Shown here in pieces: positions 36,206-48,062 of a stretch of DNA of 64,000 bases (position 1 is the first letter of the stretch; each line of letters opens with the position of its first letter). Source of the stretch: Diabrotica undecimpunctata. Taxonomy: Eukaryota > Arthropoda > Insecta > Coleoptera > Chrysomelidae. The position numbers were made by a program, and so were the translations under genes. The notes beneath the pieces were generated by a model. That model worked only from the letters and a program-made list of their open reading frames with translations. It was not told where the DNA came from and ran no database searches. The stretch spans positions 69,604,141 to 69,668,140 of the forward strand of contig NC_092809.1 in the NCBI RefSeq assembly GCF_040954645.1, read 5' to 3'.

Positions 36206-37474
36206 TGATTATTAGAATTGTCAGATTGTATCTGACCACTTGGATCTGATGTCCTATGTCTTTCCCTACTATGACTTCTACTTACATTTTCCTGCCTTGT
36301 ACTACTTCGTTCCCTGTCTTCGCAGCTTCTATTCCTTCGAACACAATTTATCTGTCTGTTATAATTAGGTCGTTCTGTATTTCTTCTATTGTTAAAATCT
36401 TGTCTATTATTATTAGTACTGTTATTAAAATGTTGTCTATTATGACTAGTATTGTTATTATTATTAAAATTTTGTAAATTATTACCATATCTATAATTAT
36501 TGTTATATGATTGTCTATATTGTTGATTATCATTTTTATTATATTGAAAGTTATTATTGTTTTTTCTGTTGTTATTATTACTTGTCATATTGCCTCTTTG
36601 TATTCTTTGAATAAAATTAATAAAACTATCTATTGTTTGAATATTTTGTACAGTTACTGTTTGGACAACATCAGCATCAAAATGTCTAGATACATTTAAG
36701 ACTGTTTCTTCCTCTCTAAGTGGTGGTTCTAAATATTTTGCAACTGTTATCAATTTCAATGCATAATCTACCATATTTGATTTTAAATTTTGATTATACT
36801 TTCCAAAATATAGAATTTCTCTAAACTTTGCTTGCTCTAATTCACCCCAATAATAATTTAAAAATTTATTTTCAAATGTTTGAAAGTTATCTAAATCATT
36901 TTCAATACTAGCAAACCAAGTTGCTGCATTGTCATTTAATGTCACTCTAATATAATCTTTAATATCATTAATATTATTCACAAATCTTAATTTATGTTTT
37001 AAACTATTTATGTATACTCTAGGATGCAAATTTTTTATATTACCAGAGAATTTAATCCCAGTCTCATTTGTTAAATTTAAGTAAGGTCTTCCTATGTCTC
37101 TCATTTGTGAAATATCATCTATTCTCTGTTCCACATTTCTTATTTGATTATTATTTATTTGGATATTTTGTTGTATATCGTCTAATTTTTCTTCTGTGTT
37201 TCTCCTGTCTTCGTTAATTTTTACTTCTAAGTTACATTTCTGTAACTTTATTTTCTGTTCTATATCTATCTTATTATCTTGAATAATCCTCTTTACTTCT
37301 GTCCTCTCATTGTCTATCCTTTTCTTGTAGTCATTCCGTATACTTTTTATTTCATTTGCTACTTTTTTCTCTGCAGCTTCAAGTTTTTTATCCATTTGTT
37401 TTACAATTTTATTATTATTATCTTCTATTTTCTTTTCTAATTTTTTATGATTCTCTTCCAATTTCTGTTCCATT

Positions 37475-37640
37475 TTTTCATGTCTTCTTTGACTTGTTTT
37501 GAATTCTGTTCCATTTTTTGTTCTATTTTTTTTATGTCTTCTTTGACTTCTTTTGAATTCTCTTCCATTTTTTGTTCTATTTTTTTCATGTCTTCTTTGA
37601 CTTCTTTTGAATTCTCTTCCATTTTTTTCGTATTCTCTTC
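37475..37640 (-). repeat. 54-bp tandem repeat in gag (3 copies)
   Basis: Three near-identical units encode an 18-residue heptad-like coiled-coil motif (EENSKEVKEDMKK). The third copy is where the gag frameshift lies. Confidence 0.8.
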
Positions 37641-37950
37641 TATTGTCTTGTTCATCTGCATCATTAATGACATCAAAGCTGCCATATTGACATTTTCCTC
37701 TCTTTCTGGATTCATTTCTGCAGTATCTTGTGGAACTTGAACTAAACTCTCCTCTTGTATAGGTTGTGTTTCTACTTCCACATCTTCTTCATTCTTTTTG
37801 CTTCTTGTACCTTTCTTTCCTTGAGACATTTTGAGACTTTACTTGTTCAAATATAATTAAAAATAAAATCTATAATTTTTGCTTTCTAATGAAAATTAAT
37901 TTAATTATGTGAGAGCACTTATCTTTCCAAACTAATTCTTTTAAATAGAG

Positions 37951-37970
37951 AGCCACCGCGTTGGGTGCCA
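37951..37970 (-). promoter_or_regulatory. Gypsy-1 primer binding site candidate
   Basis: TGGCACCCAACGCGGTGGCT starts three bases (ATT) after the 5' LTR in the sense direction. The TGG start fits pairing with a tRNA 3' CCA. I do not assign the tRNA. Confidence 0.65.
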
Positions 37971-37973
37971 AAT

Positions 37974-39450
37974 TGTTATGATGTGTTGTTTGTTTGAATG
38001 ATGAGCAATGAGTATTTTTAATAATATAATATATAGGGTTTTTATCGCGGTTCTCAAAGAATTAGTTTGTAAGTACTTTTTTAAATTATCTTTATTATAA
38101 CTACTATGAAACACACATATATATCTACCTAGCCAATGTAAATTTAAAATAAACTATCTTTAAATTTATATTCTTATAAAACTAATTAAATTCTATAGAC
38201 AATGTAAAATTTAAACAAACTATCTTCAAAATTGAAACTGTTATGACTCTAACTAAATTATATTAACAAAATTTTGTACCTTTCTTTCACTGAATGCCTA
38301 AATGAACTGTTTTCCACTATATAGATTCTAATCACCACTGAATGTCTTCGTACTTCAGTTATCCTTGTTTTTTTGTGAAATTACTTTTTCCAATTATCAG
38401 CTTCTACCAATTTAAGATATAGTTTTCTTCACCAGCATTTATACACCACCAACCAGACCAGCAAACAGCATTTATATTTATTCTTCTTTTCAATATACCA
38501 ATATCCAATTATTATAAGTTGATTTATACTAATCTCCAACCATAATATAATTTAATTTCTTCCAATATACTTTTTTTAATCTTCAATAATTATTTGTGTA
38601 TAATTATAAATGTGCATTAAATTATATGCATAATTTTTAATCTTCATTTAACTCACTATATTAGACAATTTGACTATTTGTACCTGATTCACTGACTCCA
38701 ACTAACTTTCATATTTCTTACTAAACTTTTCTGACTGACTTCTTGAAAATTCTGAACAATTTACTTTACTATTCACTAACTAAATGTGTCTCCTAACTTT
38801 CATAATGAACTGGCCTGACTTCTGACTAAAAACTGCCATCTTGAATCCAAATCACGGGTATTTATATCTTTTTGGATATTCCAGAACCATCTGGTAAGAG
38901 ATCATGTTCCATTCGTTCTATTAACTTCTATATAGATGTTCTCGAAAAAAATATCTGTTCGATCCACCGCCATAATCATTATTCCAGAATGTTCGACCGT
39001 AAACAATGGTCACACTCTGCACTCTGGAGAATTCGTTAATGTTCCATTGATAATTTTGTTGACATTTAGGCTTTTCAGATCAGAATAAACATTCAAATTA
39101 GTAACTAACACTCTAATTTAATAAAATCCACAATTCAAACAATATATTATTATAACCCCACTTTATATTCGTAAATATTCTTAAACGTCACTTCAGAGTA
39201 TGTGCATCTGTCAATCACTCACTGTATAGTTGGTTGCCTATGCACATGGCTCACTTATATATATTTACAACATTAAAATACAACTTTTTACAATTATTAT
39301 ATGCTAATTTATTAAAAATGCCCTCACATAAATATATTTTTATTAAATTCTCTAGTATATAACTTCTTAAAATAATCAAATACTTTTTTATATCTAATAT
39401 TATGTAGTATATAACTTATAAATTATTTTCTATAAACCCCAATCGTCACA
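37974..39450 (-). repeat. Gypsy-1 5' LTR (sense = minus strand)
   Basis: It lies upstream of gag in the sense direction and should hold the promoter. It begins TGTGACGATTGGGG and ends ATCATAACA in sense. At 1,477 bp it is AT-rich and long for a gypsy element. Confidence 0.9.
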
Positions 39451-39475
39451 ATATATATATATATATATATATATT
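39451..39475. repeat. (TA)n, right part of the split microsatellite
   Basis: About 12 TA units between the gypsy-1 LTR and the 3' end of the minus-strand I-like LINE. On the minus strand it is the natural 3' tail position of that LINE. Confidence 0.85.
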
Positions 39476-42400
39476 TTTATTTAAACAGAGAACCCACATC
39501 AACCACCAAGGATTATTAGTGGGGGGACATACACAGTAGTACAGTTTAATCAATTAAAGTTTATTATAAATGTTTATGTCTTTTGCAATAAATCTGAGAT
39601 ATTTGTCGTAAGCGCACTTCTCAGGTTTCCACTAATTCCTGGGCATGTTCTATGAGGTTGGAACTGCGGGCAGTCGATTATCAGATGCTTCACGGTGAGT
39701 TGAGTAGAGCAGGAGGTACAAATCGGAGTTGGTTCTTTATTTAGAAGGTGTTGTTGTGTTAGTATTGTGTGGCCTATTCAAAGACGATTTACGATTACTT
39801 GATATCTTCTTTTTACTACCTTGTTGTGGTAGGTTGGCGTCTACTCGAGGCTTTATTGTTTTCCATTTAAAGTCTGTTGCGTCCCAGGTTGCTTGCCATA
39901 ACTTTATTATATGATTCATGGACTGTCGTTTATGGTCGGTGTGGGGATATTTAGTAATTTCTGGAAAATTTTCATTTCTGATGGATTTTAATGCCAATTG
40001 ATCAACTTCCTCGTTGCCTTTAATACCAATGTGTAAAGGTATCTAGATAAATGTAACCTTTTTATTTATATGGTGTAGTGCATTAAGTTCATTTCTTATA
40101 TTTTGTGCAATAGGATGGCTAGGGAAAAGTTGATTAATTCCATGAATTGCGCTGAGTGAATCTGTGATGATTAAAATATTATTTTCAGTCGTTGAAGAGG
40201 AGTTTTTGATAGCTTCTAATATCGCTGTGGTTTCCCCGGTGTAAATGCTGCAGTGCTGTGGAATTCTAATGGCATATTTGTAATTTTTATTTGTGAAAGC
40301 TGCGACATGGCCTTTTTCAGTTTTTGATATATATGATATATATTATGTGGTGGTTCGGATACTTCTCCATAATTTCTTTGAATGCATTAATGATAAGGTT
40401 AGGATTTGTGGTATTTTTTGGGTACTGTGTTAAAGTTAAATCGGTAATAGGTAAGGGGGTAAGAAATGGAGGGAAGTCTAATTTTGTGGTTATGGATAAT
40501 TTGAATTCATTGCAATTGAATCCTTTTTGATTGATTCTTTCCCTAAAGGGTTTGTCTTTATATTGTTTGTTTCTATACAAATTGGATGTAGGTGCGTTAA
40601 TAATCTCAGCATATAATTTGTGCTTTTTATTGGAAGATATTCTTGCTGCATAATTTAAACTAAGTAGATGTCGTCTTAGATGTAGAGGGGGTTCTCTTGA
40701 TATTACTTGTAAGCTGCTTACAGGACTGGTTCTGAAAGCACCGACGGCTAATCTTAGAGCTGTTGTTTGAATTGTGTTAAGGTTGTTTAGGAACGTTTTA
40801 TTTGCTGTATCGTAGCATATTGCACCGTAGTCCAGTTTACTGCAAATAATTGATTTGTAGAGGTTAAGCAGAATACTAGAATCAGCTCCCCATATATTAC
40901 TCGATAGAATTTTCAGCAAGTTTATTCTATTTTGACAAGTTAGTTGTAAATTCGTAATGTGGGTTTTCCAGTTTAATTTGTAATCAAACGTTAGGCCCAA
41001 AAAATTCGATTCCTCTAAATAGGATATATTTTGACCGTTAAATATTAACGAAGCAGAAAATGTATTCTTACGTTTTCTGAATACTGTATAATATGTCTTA
41101 TTAGTTGAAAAGAGGAAGCCTGTTTTGGAAGACCATTCTTCGATTTTGTATAGAAGGTTCTGTAGTATTTTAGCCCCAGATGTAATATTTTTGCATTTAG
41201 TATAGACCACTATATCATCAGCATACAAGTTTGCTTTTATAGGAAGCTTAATTGTATTCATTACGTCGTTAAATGCAATTAAAAATAAAGATGGGCTTAA
41301 AATAGTACCTTGTGGAACACCGTTGTCGAGTATTCTAGTGGTAGAGGTGTATTCTTTTACTCTTACTTGTATATTTCCCTTTTATTCACAAAGTTTTTTA
41401 TAAACGCAAGCATATGTCCTTGAACTCCCCATTTATCAAGTTTATTTAATATGAGGTATCTCTATGTTGTCTCGAAAGCTTTATTCACATCAAAAAAGAC
41501 TACTATAACTTTATGATCTAGTAAGAATGCATCATGAATGGTTGACTCAAGTGCCACTAAATTGTCGTTAGCACATTTTTCTCGTCGAAAACCACTTTGG
41601 ACTGTGGTCAGGATATTTTCATTTTCTAGATACCATGTAAGCATTTAAAATCTTCTCGAGAAGTTTACACGTGCTACAGGTGAGGGAAATAGGACGGTAA
41701 GATGTGGGACAATCTTTTGGATTGTGTTGTTTATAAATTGGGATTATAATAGCTTTGGTCCAATTATCAGGAAAGTAATGATTTAAAAAGATGTGAATAA
41801 AGATGTCTAAAAGTATCTTTTTGCTTTTTGGGGTAGATTTTTTAAAAATATTGATGGAATATCATCAGTACCTGGGGATGTGGTTTTTAAGTTTAAAAGA
41901 GAAAAATCTAATTCTTGCAAAGTCATGGGTGCATTTATCGGAGAGATCTGGTTGCGAGTTTTGATGTCTACAGATTCTGTGGTAATCTTGTGTGTAGAAA
42001 AGATCGAATCTAGTACAGAATCGCTAGAGTTTTTTCGAAATACCTCTACTAGAATTTTAGGAATTTCGTTTCTACAAGAGATGATTTAGTTGTTATATAA
42101 AAGTGCATTTATTGAGCAAGGTAAACCTGATCCTTTTATTTTCTTTATTTTGTTTCAGATTCTATTGGCTGGGGTAGATGTGTTAATGCTTCTAACATAT
42201 TCAATCCAGGTCTCCTTCTTACACTTTTTTATTAAGAATCGTGTACTAGCTCTCAATCTCTTAAATTTTATTAGGTTTTCTTCTGTTTTGTGTCTCTTAA
42301 GAACGTTAAAGGCGTGCTTGCTAGCAGCCAAGGCCCGAGAGATTTCTTGATTCCACCAAGGTACCGGTTGCCTTTTACACGGTTTAGTTTTTCCTACCGA

Positions 42401-43585
42401 TGTAAGTTGCACAATTTAAGATAATGTTAAAGTCCTTGACGGTTTTGTAAATATCATTTGTTATCTCATAATTTTCCATCTCGTCTTCCAAGTCCTTTTA
42501 AAAAAGTTCCCAGTTTGCTGATTTTATTTTCCATCTTTGATATGCATTCGAAATAAGTGGTTGGTTTGTCTCAATTGAGATAAGTAAGGGGAAGTGGTCA
42601 CTGTCGTGCAGAGTTTTTGCTGTGTTCCATTGAAACATGTGTGCTAGTGATGGACTACACCGGGTCAGGTCAATTGCAGAGAACGATCCGTTATATGAAT
42701 TGAATCTTGTTGGCTTTCCAGTGTTTAATAAGATTAAATTTGATAAGGTTCCCACATTTATCGACTTTTTGGATACCCCATGCTGGGTGATGGATGGCAG
42801 TTAAAATCGCCTAGAATTACTTTGGGATGGGGTAATTTTTCTATGAGTGCCGTTAGTTCATTTATATAGTCTTGGTTAGGATGCGGTAAGTATATATTGC
42901 AAACATTGATGTTTTTACTGTAGGTAATTGAAACAGCCACAGCTTCCAGGTTTGTAGTAAGTGGAATGATTTTTGCTTCAGTGTCATTTCGAATGAAAGT
43001 AGGCACTCCACCACTAGCATGCATTCCATTTCTGTTTTTCAGAAATGGCACATAATTTCTAAGTGTTACAGAATTGTTTTTAAAGTGAGATTCTTCCAGA
43101 CAAATTACAATGGGGGAGAAATTGTTTATAAGAAGTTTTAATTGCTCAAGGTTATTATCATTAAAAATGTATCAGACAATATTTTTATCCTGACTAATTG
43201 TGTCCTTGTCAGATTCTTCTGTAGATGAATAATAATTTGGGGATAATTTTTTCTTAATAGTTGTAATTGTTCTTTTTAAAGAGGGATTTTGAATATTTAA
43301 GTAAATAAAAGTGAGGATGTCAATAATTTCGGATATTTCATTGGTTTAATATTTTGCTATAAGTTCAGGGTTGTAAGAGTTAGTGGGATTTTCTAAAAAT
43401 AGGCATATTTCTGAATAACCTATAGGAAAGGGCGGATTTTTTTGTTCTATTAAGTTTTTAATAGAGTCGACGACAGCAAATGTGTTTTCAGTCGACTTGG
43501 CTCTTTTTTTTGGTTTAGATGTTTTGGAAACAGAGAAGACGTTTTGTGATGTGGAATCATCACCACGTAGAACTTTCTCTAAAAA
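39476..43585 (-). pseudogene. I-clade-like LINE: ORF1 end, endonuclease, RT, RNase H
   Basis: From 43585 the sense (minus) sequence shows the C-terminal part of an ORF1 (SKTSKPKKRAKSTENTF; IGYSEICLFLENPTNSYN). The endonuclease follows: HASGGVPTFIRND, KVILGDFNCHPS, then a DSDHFPLLISIE block at about 42575-42605. RT covers about 42420-40320: WWNQEISRALAASKHAF, TSPGTDDIPSIFLKNL, SGFRREKCANDNLVAL, FFDVNKAFETT and ANLYADDIVVYT (YADD near 41217-41228). An RNase H domain follows with GETTAILEAIKNSS and ILIITDSLSAIHGI (about 40150-40260). The 3' end is at about 39476. RNase H after RT is typical of I-type LINEs. At least six stops and frame changes make it non-functional. The 314-codon frame 40317-41261 is the longest open piece. 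Confidence 0.85.
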
Positions 43586-44015
43586 AAGATGAAAAAAGTG
43601 TATGACTTTTATGATTTTGTGGAAGCTGTAAAAAAATCCAACTCTGGATACCTAGATGTCAAAGAAATAATGGTTTCTTATTTCCGTGAATGGGAAAATT
43701 TCTCATCGCAAGCAAAACTAAAGAAGATCTGTCCACGAATTTATCTTCCTTAGATAACAAAAGTTATAGCTGAACAAGGAGCTTTCACATTAAAAGTTCA
43801 AACGGATTATAAAGAAGATACGCGAGAGTTAGACTTTTTGCAAATAAAAGTAAAGAAAAATGGTTTTACTGCTGTACCTAACTCCATGAGCGCTCCATGT
43901 GGAATACCAAAAACTAAAAATAAAATATTCTAAAAAACTTAAGTAAAGTTATGCCTGAAAATCGACGACATTTTTGGCAGAATCTTCCATTATTGTCAAC
44001 TCCGAATTAGTAATT
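43586..44015 (+). pseudogene. Unidentified protein-coding remnant
   Basis: From about 43590 the + strand encodes KSVYDFYDFVEAVKKSNSGY, LDVKEIMVSYFREWENFSSQ and AKLKKICPRIYLP. A TAG follows, then ITKVIAEQGAFTLKVQ and FTAVPNSMSAPCGIPKTKNK. After a frame change, LSKVMPENRRHFWQNLPLL leads to a stop at about 44007. The composition and evenly spaced conserved-looking blocks mark a genuine protein of at least 135 residues. I believe similar proteins occur in multi-copy form in insects, but I cannot name the family. It could be a transposon accessory protein or a retrocopy of a host gene. Confidence 0.5.
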
Positions 44016-45082
44016 TTACTTACTGTGTATTTTGATTGAAATAAAATAACATAACACCATTTTATTTTACCTTTAATTTTTCTAAACTAAAATAGCATCT
44101 TCAGTTTTCTTGTTAATTTTACGTAGTAAGAACCACGTAAAAACAAATTTTTCGTTTTACGGGGTTTTTACCAAGAACTATTGCATGCTTAAAGAAATTT
44201 TAAATCCCGTAACTCCATTTTCTAGTAGCATCTGATTATTTATCAAGTTTATTTTTACATAATAATTTTCAGGGCAGTCAAAGATCATTATAATATTAAT
44301 TTTACGCCAATACGGCAGGTAATAGTTTTAGGGCAAAACATAATATATTAAACCGCATTTTTCTCAAAACAATGTTACCTGGAGATACGGGGTTTTTCCG
44401 TAGGACGGCAGTATGTTGCTTAGATTTTTTCGCAGGCTATAAAATAACATCCTTGCCTCCCCTTATAAATATCTGTGAACGTGGGAGATCTAGTAGGTTC
44501 TTTATTCTAAGGAAATTATTCTTTTTTGCTACACCTTTGGCCACCATAAAACTGTACATATTTAATTTTTAGTTTTACCAGCTTGTTATATTTCCAATAT
44601 AATACGTTTAGTTTTAAATCCACATCATTCCATGAGTGCGTCTGGCTATCATTAAGTTACCGCCCTCTTAGTTATTCGTGCTCATTCGTGCCATCTTCAG
44701 ATTTCAAGAGTGCTGGTCCGGGATCCGAGGCCCATTTTAACCATTTGCTAATTTTTCGTGGGTATTTTCATTTTGACGAGACGCCCAACTTTTGTCCTTA
44801 CAACAATTTGCGTTTATGGTAGCTAACAGGGGCAACAGGAATGAAATATGTTGATGTGACAATTCTCAAAAATTTATTTATTTCAAAGATAATTATCTAA
44901 ATTAGACGACAAAATATTTGTCCTATAAATTCCAAGGTTTTATCAAAGACACCAAAGACCCTTTCCAAGATGTATCATTAACGAGGTCATGAAAAATAAT
45001 CACTAACCAACTAATTCATCCACCTTGACTAATTTGATTATATAACAACAAAACATAATTTCAGCTTTTGAGAAGAAGTTTC
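44016..45082. other. Unannotated stretch
   Basis: No recognised domain. A pair of short frames (44372-44572, 44583-44822) shows no familiar motif. Confidence 0.35.
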
Positions 45083-45850
45083 AGGTAGATGCCATATATA
45101 CCTAGTGATTTTTCAGAGGCTTTTGATAGGGTGAATCATGATCTCATACTTTATAAACGTCAGCTATATGGACCACCAACCTTCTTACTTAAATGGGTTG
45201 CTAGTTATCTAAGTGAACAGGTTTAATATGTAAAGATAAAATCTTTTGTTTCTTCCGATATATCTCTTTCATCTGGTGTCTGTTATGCATGGTTCTCATG
45301 TACGCATATACTTGGCAACGTTGCACTTAGTAAACGGAACCACAAGTGACAGCTGTGATATGAAACCCAGACATGGATAACACACTTAGGTTAGGGACTC
45401 CATCTGAACAAGAATAATAATGTTGGAATATATTTTTATAAAGCTTAATAAAACCTATCGAAAGTAGCTTTATGTTTTAATATGTCCCACAGTCCTAAAG
45501 AGGCATACATAACAGTGTCCTTCAAGGATCTCATTTAGGGCATGTACTGTTCAACCTGTTCATTAATGATATAGCTTTAATATTAAAGCATCCAAAATTT
45601 TTACTCTTTGCTGATCTTAGAGTTTATATGGAGATAACTAGTCTAGCCGTTGTCTTATACTTGTTAAAAAGATAAATTAAAAGATTAAGTAAAAGATACA
45701 TTATCCTTGAATGCGAATAAATGTTTTAATATAACCTTTTCTAAGTCTATGTCGTGCATTGAATTTGATTATTAGATATATTCAAATATTTTAAGTAGAT
45801 TGTCCTACAAATTGGGTGGTACGTTATTCTGATCCTACATTTTTAAGTTG
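45083..45850 (+). pseudogene. LINE (jockey/CR1-like) fragment interrupted by a solo LTR
   Basis: The left part encodes DFSEAFDRVNHDLILYK, GPPTFLLKWVASYLSEQV and KSFVSSDISLSSGV (RT motif A and onward). After the 234-bp LTR it resumes QGSHLGHVLFNLFINDIALI and PKFLLFADL, where the last D of FADD is missing. Later sequence decays rapidly. It resembles the minus-strand LINE at 53.4-55.6 kb. Confidence 0.75.
45281..45514. mobile_element. Solo LTR, 234 bp, with 5-bp target duplication
   Basis: GTGTC at 45276-45280 and again at 45515-45519 flank a segment that starts TGTTATGCATG and ends CATACATAACA, a TG...CA terminus with 11-bp imperfect inverted ends. AATAAAA lies at 45447-45453. Removing the segment plus one GTGTC copy restores LINE codons (SSGV then LQGSHLGHV). 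This is what recombination between the two LTRs of a retrotransposon leaves. No matching interior is present in the window. Confidence 0.85.
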
Positions 45851-46558
45851 TCAATACCACACGACATTTTTTTTTATTAGTAACTGTAGGACAAAGGTAT
45901 CACGTGACAGGTTAATGAATTTTTCAACACAGTTGTACCATTGAACTTTGCAAGAGACGGTTCCCCAATATGAAGACGCTCAGTAGGAAGATCACAAAAA
46001 CGATGGAACGACAACTTACTAAAGGCACATTTAAAAACAGACAAAGTCATGTCTGCATAAAAAGAAGAAGAAAAAAAACTTTGCACCTGATGGACTCTTG
46101 TCTCGTCGACAAGAAAGTATAGCAATCCCCATCCCTACCTCGTACGCTCTGCAAAAGGCTTCGTCCGTCGTAGGTGAACGATACTCTGTTTAAGTTGATC
46201 TATCGGTAGATTTTTGTGGTATATTGTAGCTAGTCTTGAGAAAAACTACCTGCTCTTAATATAAAATAAAACGCCAATTGTTGAGCCCAAAAAAAGACCC
46301 CAGAGTCTAAGAGTAAACTAGAATTTATACACGGGTTTTGGGCCAGTCAGTAATGATATTGAAGTTTTTGTTGGAAAGTCAACTGGTAAAAAGGAATGAT
46401 TTTGAGGAGGGACAATACTTATCGAAGTGCGCTATAATTCGTGACTAAGAATGCGAGATAATATTCTCAAGTTTTTTTCCAACATATTTTAAAAATATAT
46501 CTCAATAATAATTAAGATTTCTTTCCAACAAAATATTCAATATTCAAACATTCTGCAT
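45851..46558. other. Unannotated stretch
   Basis: An 82-codon minus-strand frame (45877-46125) is present without a recognised motif. Nothing else is supported. Confidence 0.35.
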
Positions 46559-47036
46559 TTAACCTTCCAGCGGTCGTACGTATGTGGTAGATACACGGGT
46601 AATAGATTTAGTATAATATCTATTACTTACGCTGCGCTGCGATCGGCTGTTTTTCGCTATTCCTACTCCATTACTAAAGCAACCTTTCAGTGTACAAATA
46701 CCCTGTCAAGGGATAGTAAGTTGCTGAGAAGTTTGCATTTGTATTATTCTTATTGTAATATTGATAACATATTACTATTTCATGCATTTTTGTGTTGAAA
46801 ACTTTCTACGTTGATATAAGAGATCTGTATCTTTCATATACACGCGACCATTTGTGGCAATTAGTTCCATTTTGTTTATTTTATTTTAGAAATGGCAGAT
46901 AAGAAGAAGATTTTCAATTTTAATAATCCTACTGATATAGAAGCTGTTACAAATTTGATGTTTGCTGAGTAGGATGACGATATACGTATGGATGATAGCG
47001 ATACAGACTAAAAGGCCGCGGCCGCTGGAAGGTTAA
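46559..47036 (+). mobile_element. 478-bp piggyBac-type deletion derivative
   Basis: TTAA at 46559-46562 and 47033-47036 flank inverted ends CCTTCCAGCGGTCG and CCTTCCAGCGGCCG. Near the right end a start codon (46892) opens MADKKKIFNFNNPTDIEAVT, stops at TAG 46970, and continues DDDIRMDDSDTD before running into the right TIR. This looks like the 5' part of a piggyBac transposase gene (basic then acidic N-terminus) joined directly to the 3' end, so it is a MITE-like derivative of a larger element. The family differs from pB-1 to pB-3. Confidence 0.8.
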
Positions 47037-48062
47037 TTAATCTTTACTTTTGCTTTACCTTGTTCTATTTTATCCAATGGATACTGTCACTACACTACTG
47101 CCTCAAAGATACTTTAAACTTTTTAAATTGCTCAAACAATACTTACAACTAAACAAAAGCCGGTAAAGGCGGTACTCCTTTAAATTAAAACACTTAAAAC
47201 GTACAAATAAACATTCATAACACGTCTCTTCATTTGAAATTTAAGTATTTAGGATAAACTAAGTTCGGATATATAATTAGAACATTTAGAACTAAAAAAC
47301 CTTATACAGAGTCGAATAAAAGTTACTATTAAATTAAATTTAAAAAGTTAAAGGGTTTTGAAACGATATAAATATAGGAATACATAATTATATTTCTACC
47401 AATTAATACCAAGAAACATTGATCCAATTTCTTTAAGATATGTGCCCCAAATAAAAATAAGAAAATCAATAAATCTATTAATAGAGCGTTAGTAACAAAT
47501 TTTATTAAAATGATCGAATTTTATTAAAGCGGTATCGACATCTAAAACTCTTTATTCCTTTCTCACTTTTACTTTTATAAGTCACTCACATTTTTCTTTT
47601 TTACATTATTTATTTCTGTTTTATGATGAAATATTTTAAGAGTAACCTGCTAAACCCGGTCCTGCTTATACTTTATCTGTTTAATTGTGAAGCTTCAGTT
47701 ATGGCACACGGATCTCCCGATAGATGACGCTAATTGATGGATACAACTGCGAACTTCAAGTCTGGTATAGGTACCAGTATTGTGGGTGCAAACTTACAAG
47801 CAGTGTCAGGAGCTTTAATGAATCAAATTTATCAGATAAACAGATGGAACTATAGGGACATTCAAATTAACTTCCAAATGAAAACTTAGGGTGAGTGCTC
47901 AAGTGAAAAGCTTGTAAAGAAAAAGAAATTGTAATTTAAAAGAATTCGTTAATTTGCAACGTTGGAAATAAAAAGAAATGTAATATAGTTTTCGATTACG
48001 GTAAATAGTTCATATTAATTATTTAATTTATATGTAATTATTAAGTATTATTTACATAATAT
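47037..48062. other. AT-rich stretch
   Basis: No genes are visible. TTTATCTGTTTA near 47674 and TTTATCAGATAAACAGAT near 47827 are partly complementary, but no element could be delimited. Confidence 0.35.

Larger units (their letters stand above)
36190..37829 (-). pseudogene. Gypsy-1 gag, one frameshift
   Basis: Starts at ATG 37827-37829 (MSQGKKGTRSKKNEED). A coiled-coil region follows with three copies of an 18-residue unit (MEENSKEVKEDMKKIEQK), encoded by a 54-bp tandem repeat at about 37475-37640. One base is missing from an A-run near 37475, so the frame changes there. The remainder (37473-36190) continues the coiled coil, then the capsid-like domain (RPYLNLTNETGIKFSGNIKN, about residue 125; ATWFASIENDLDNFQTFENK; FLNYYWGELEQAKF). 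The end is Asn/Arg-rich (about residues 300-420) and lacks a CCHC zinc knuckle, so RNA packaging may rely on the basic low-complexity tail. It ends at TAA 36190-36192. Confidence 0.85.
30837..39450 (-). mobile_element. Gypsy-1: full-length Ty3/gypsy LTR retrotransposon
   Basis: Two 1,477-bp LTRs (30837-32313 and 37974-39450) bound a 5.66-kb interior coding gag, protease, RT, RNase H and integrase on the minus strand in the Ty3/gypsy order. LTRs begin TGT and end ACA. By eye they differ at only 31199/38336 and 31268/38405. Target duplication is ATAT or similar, hidden in the (TA)n tract. No env-like frame exists between pol and the 3' LTR (32314-32905). The element is young by LTR identity, yet gag and pol carry several small lesions. 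Confidence 0.93.

Noticed and set aside
44372..44822. Two short + strand frames
   Set aside because: No domain, no start context and no homologous block recognised.
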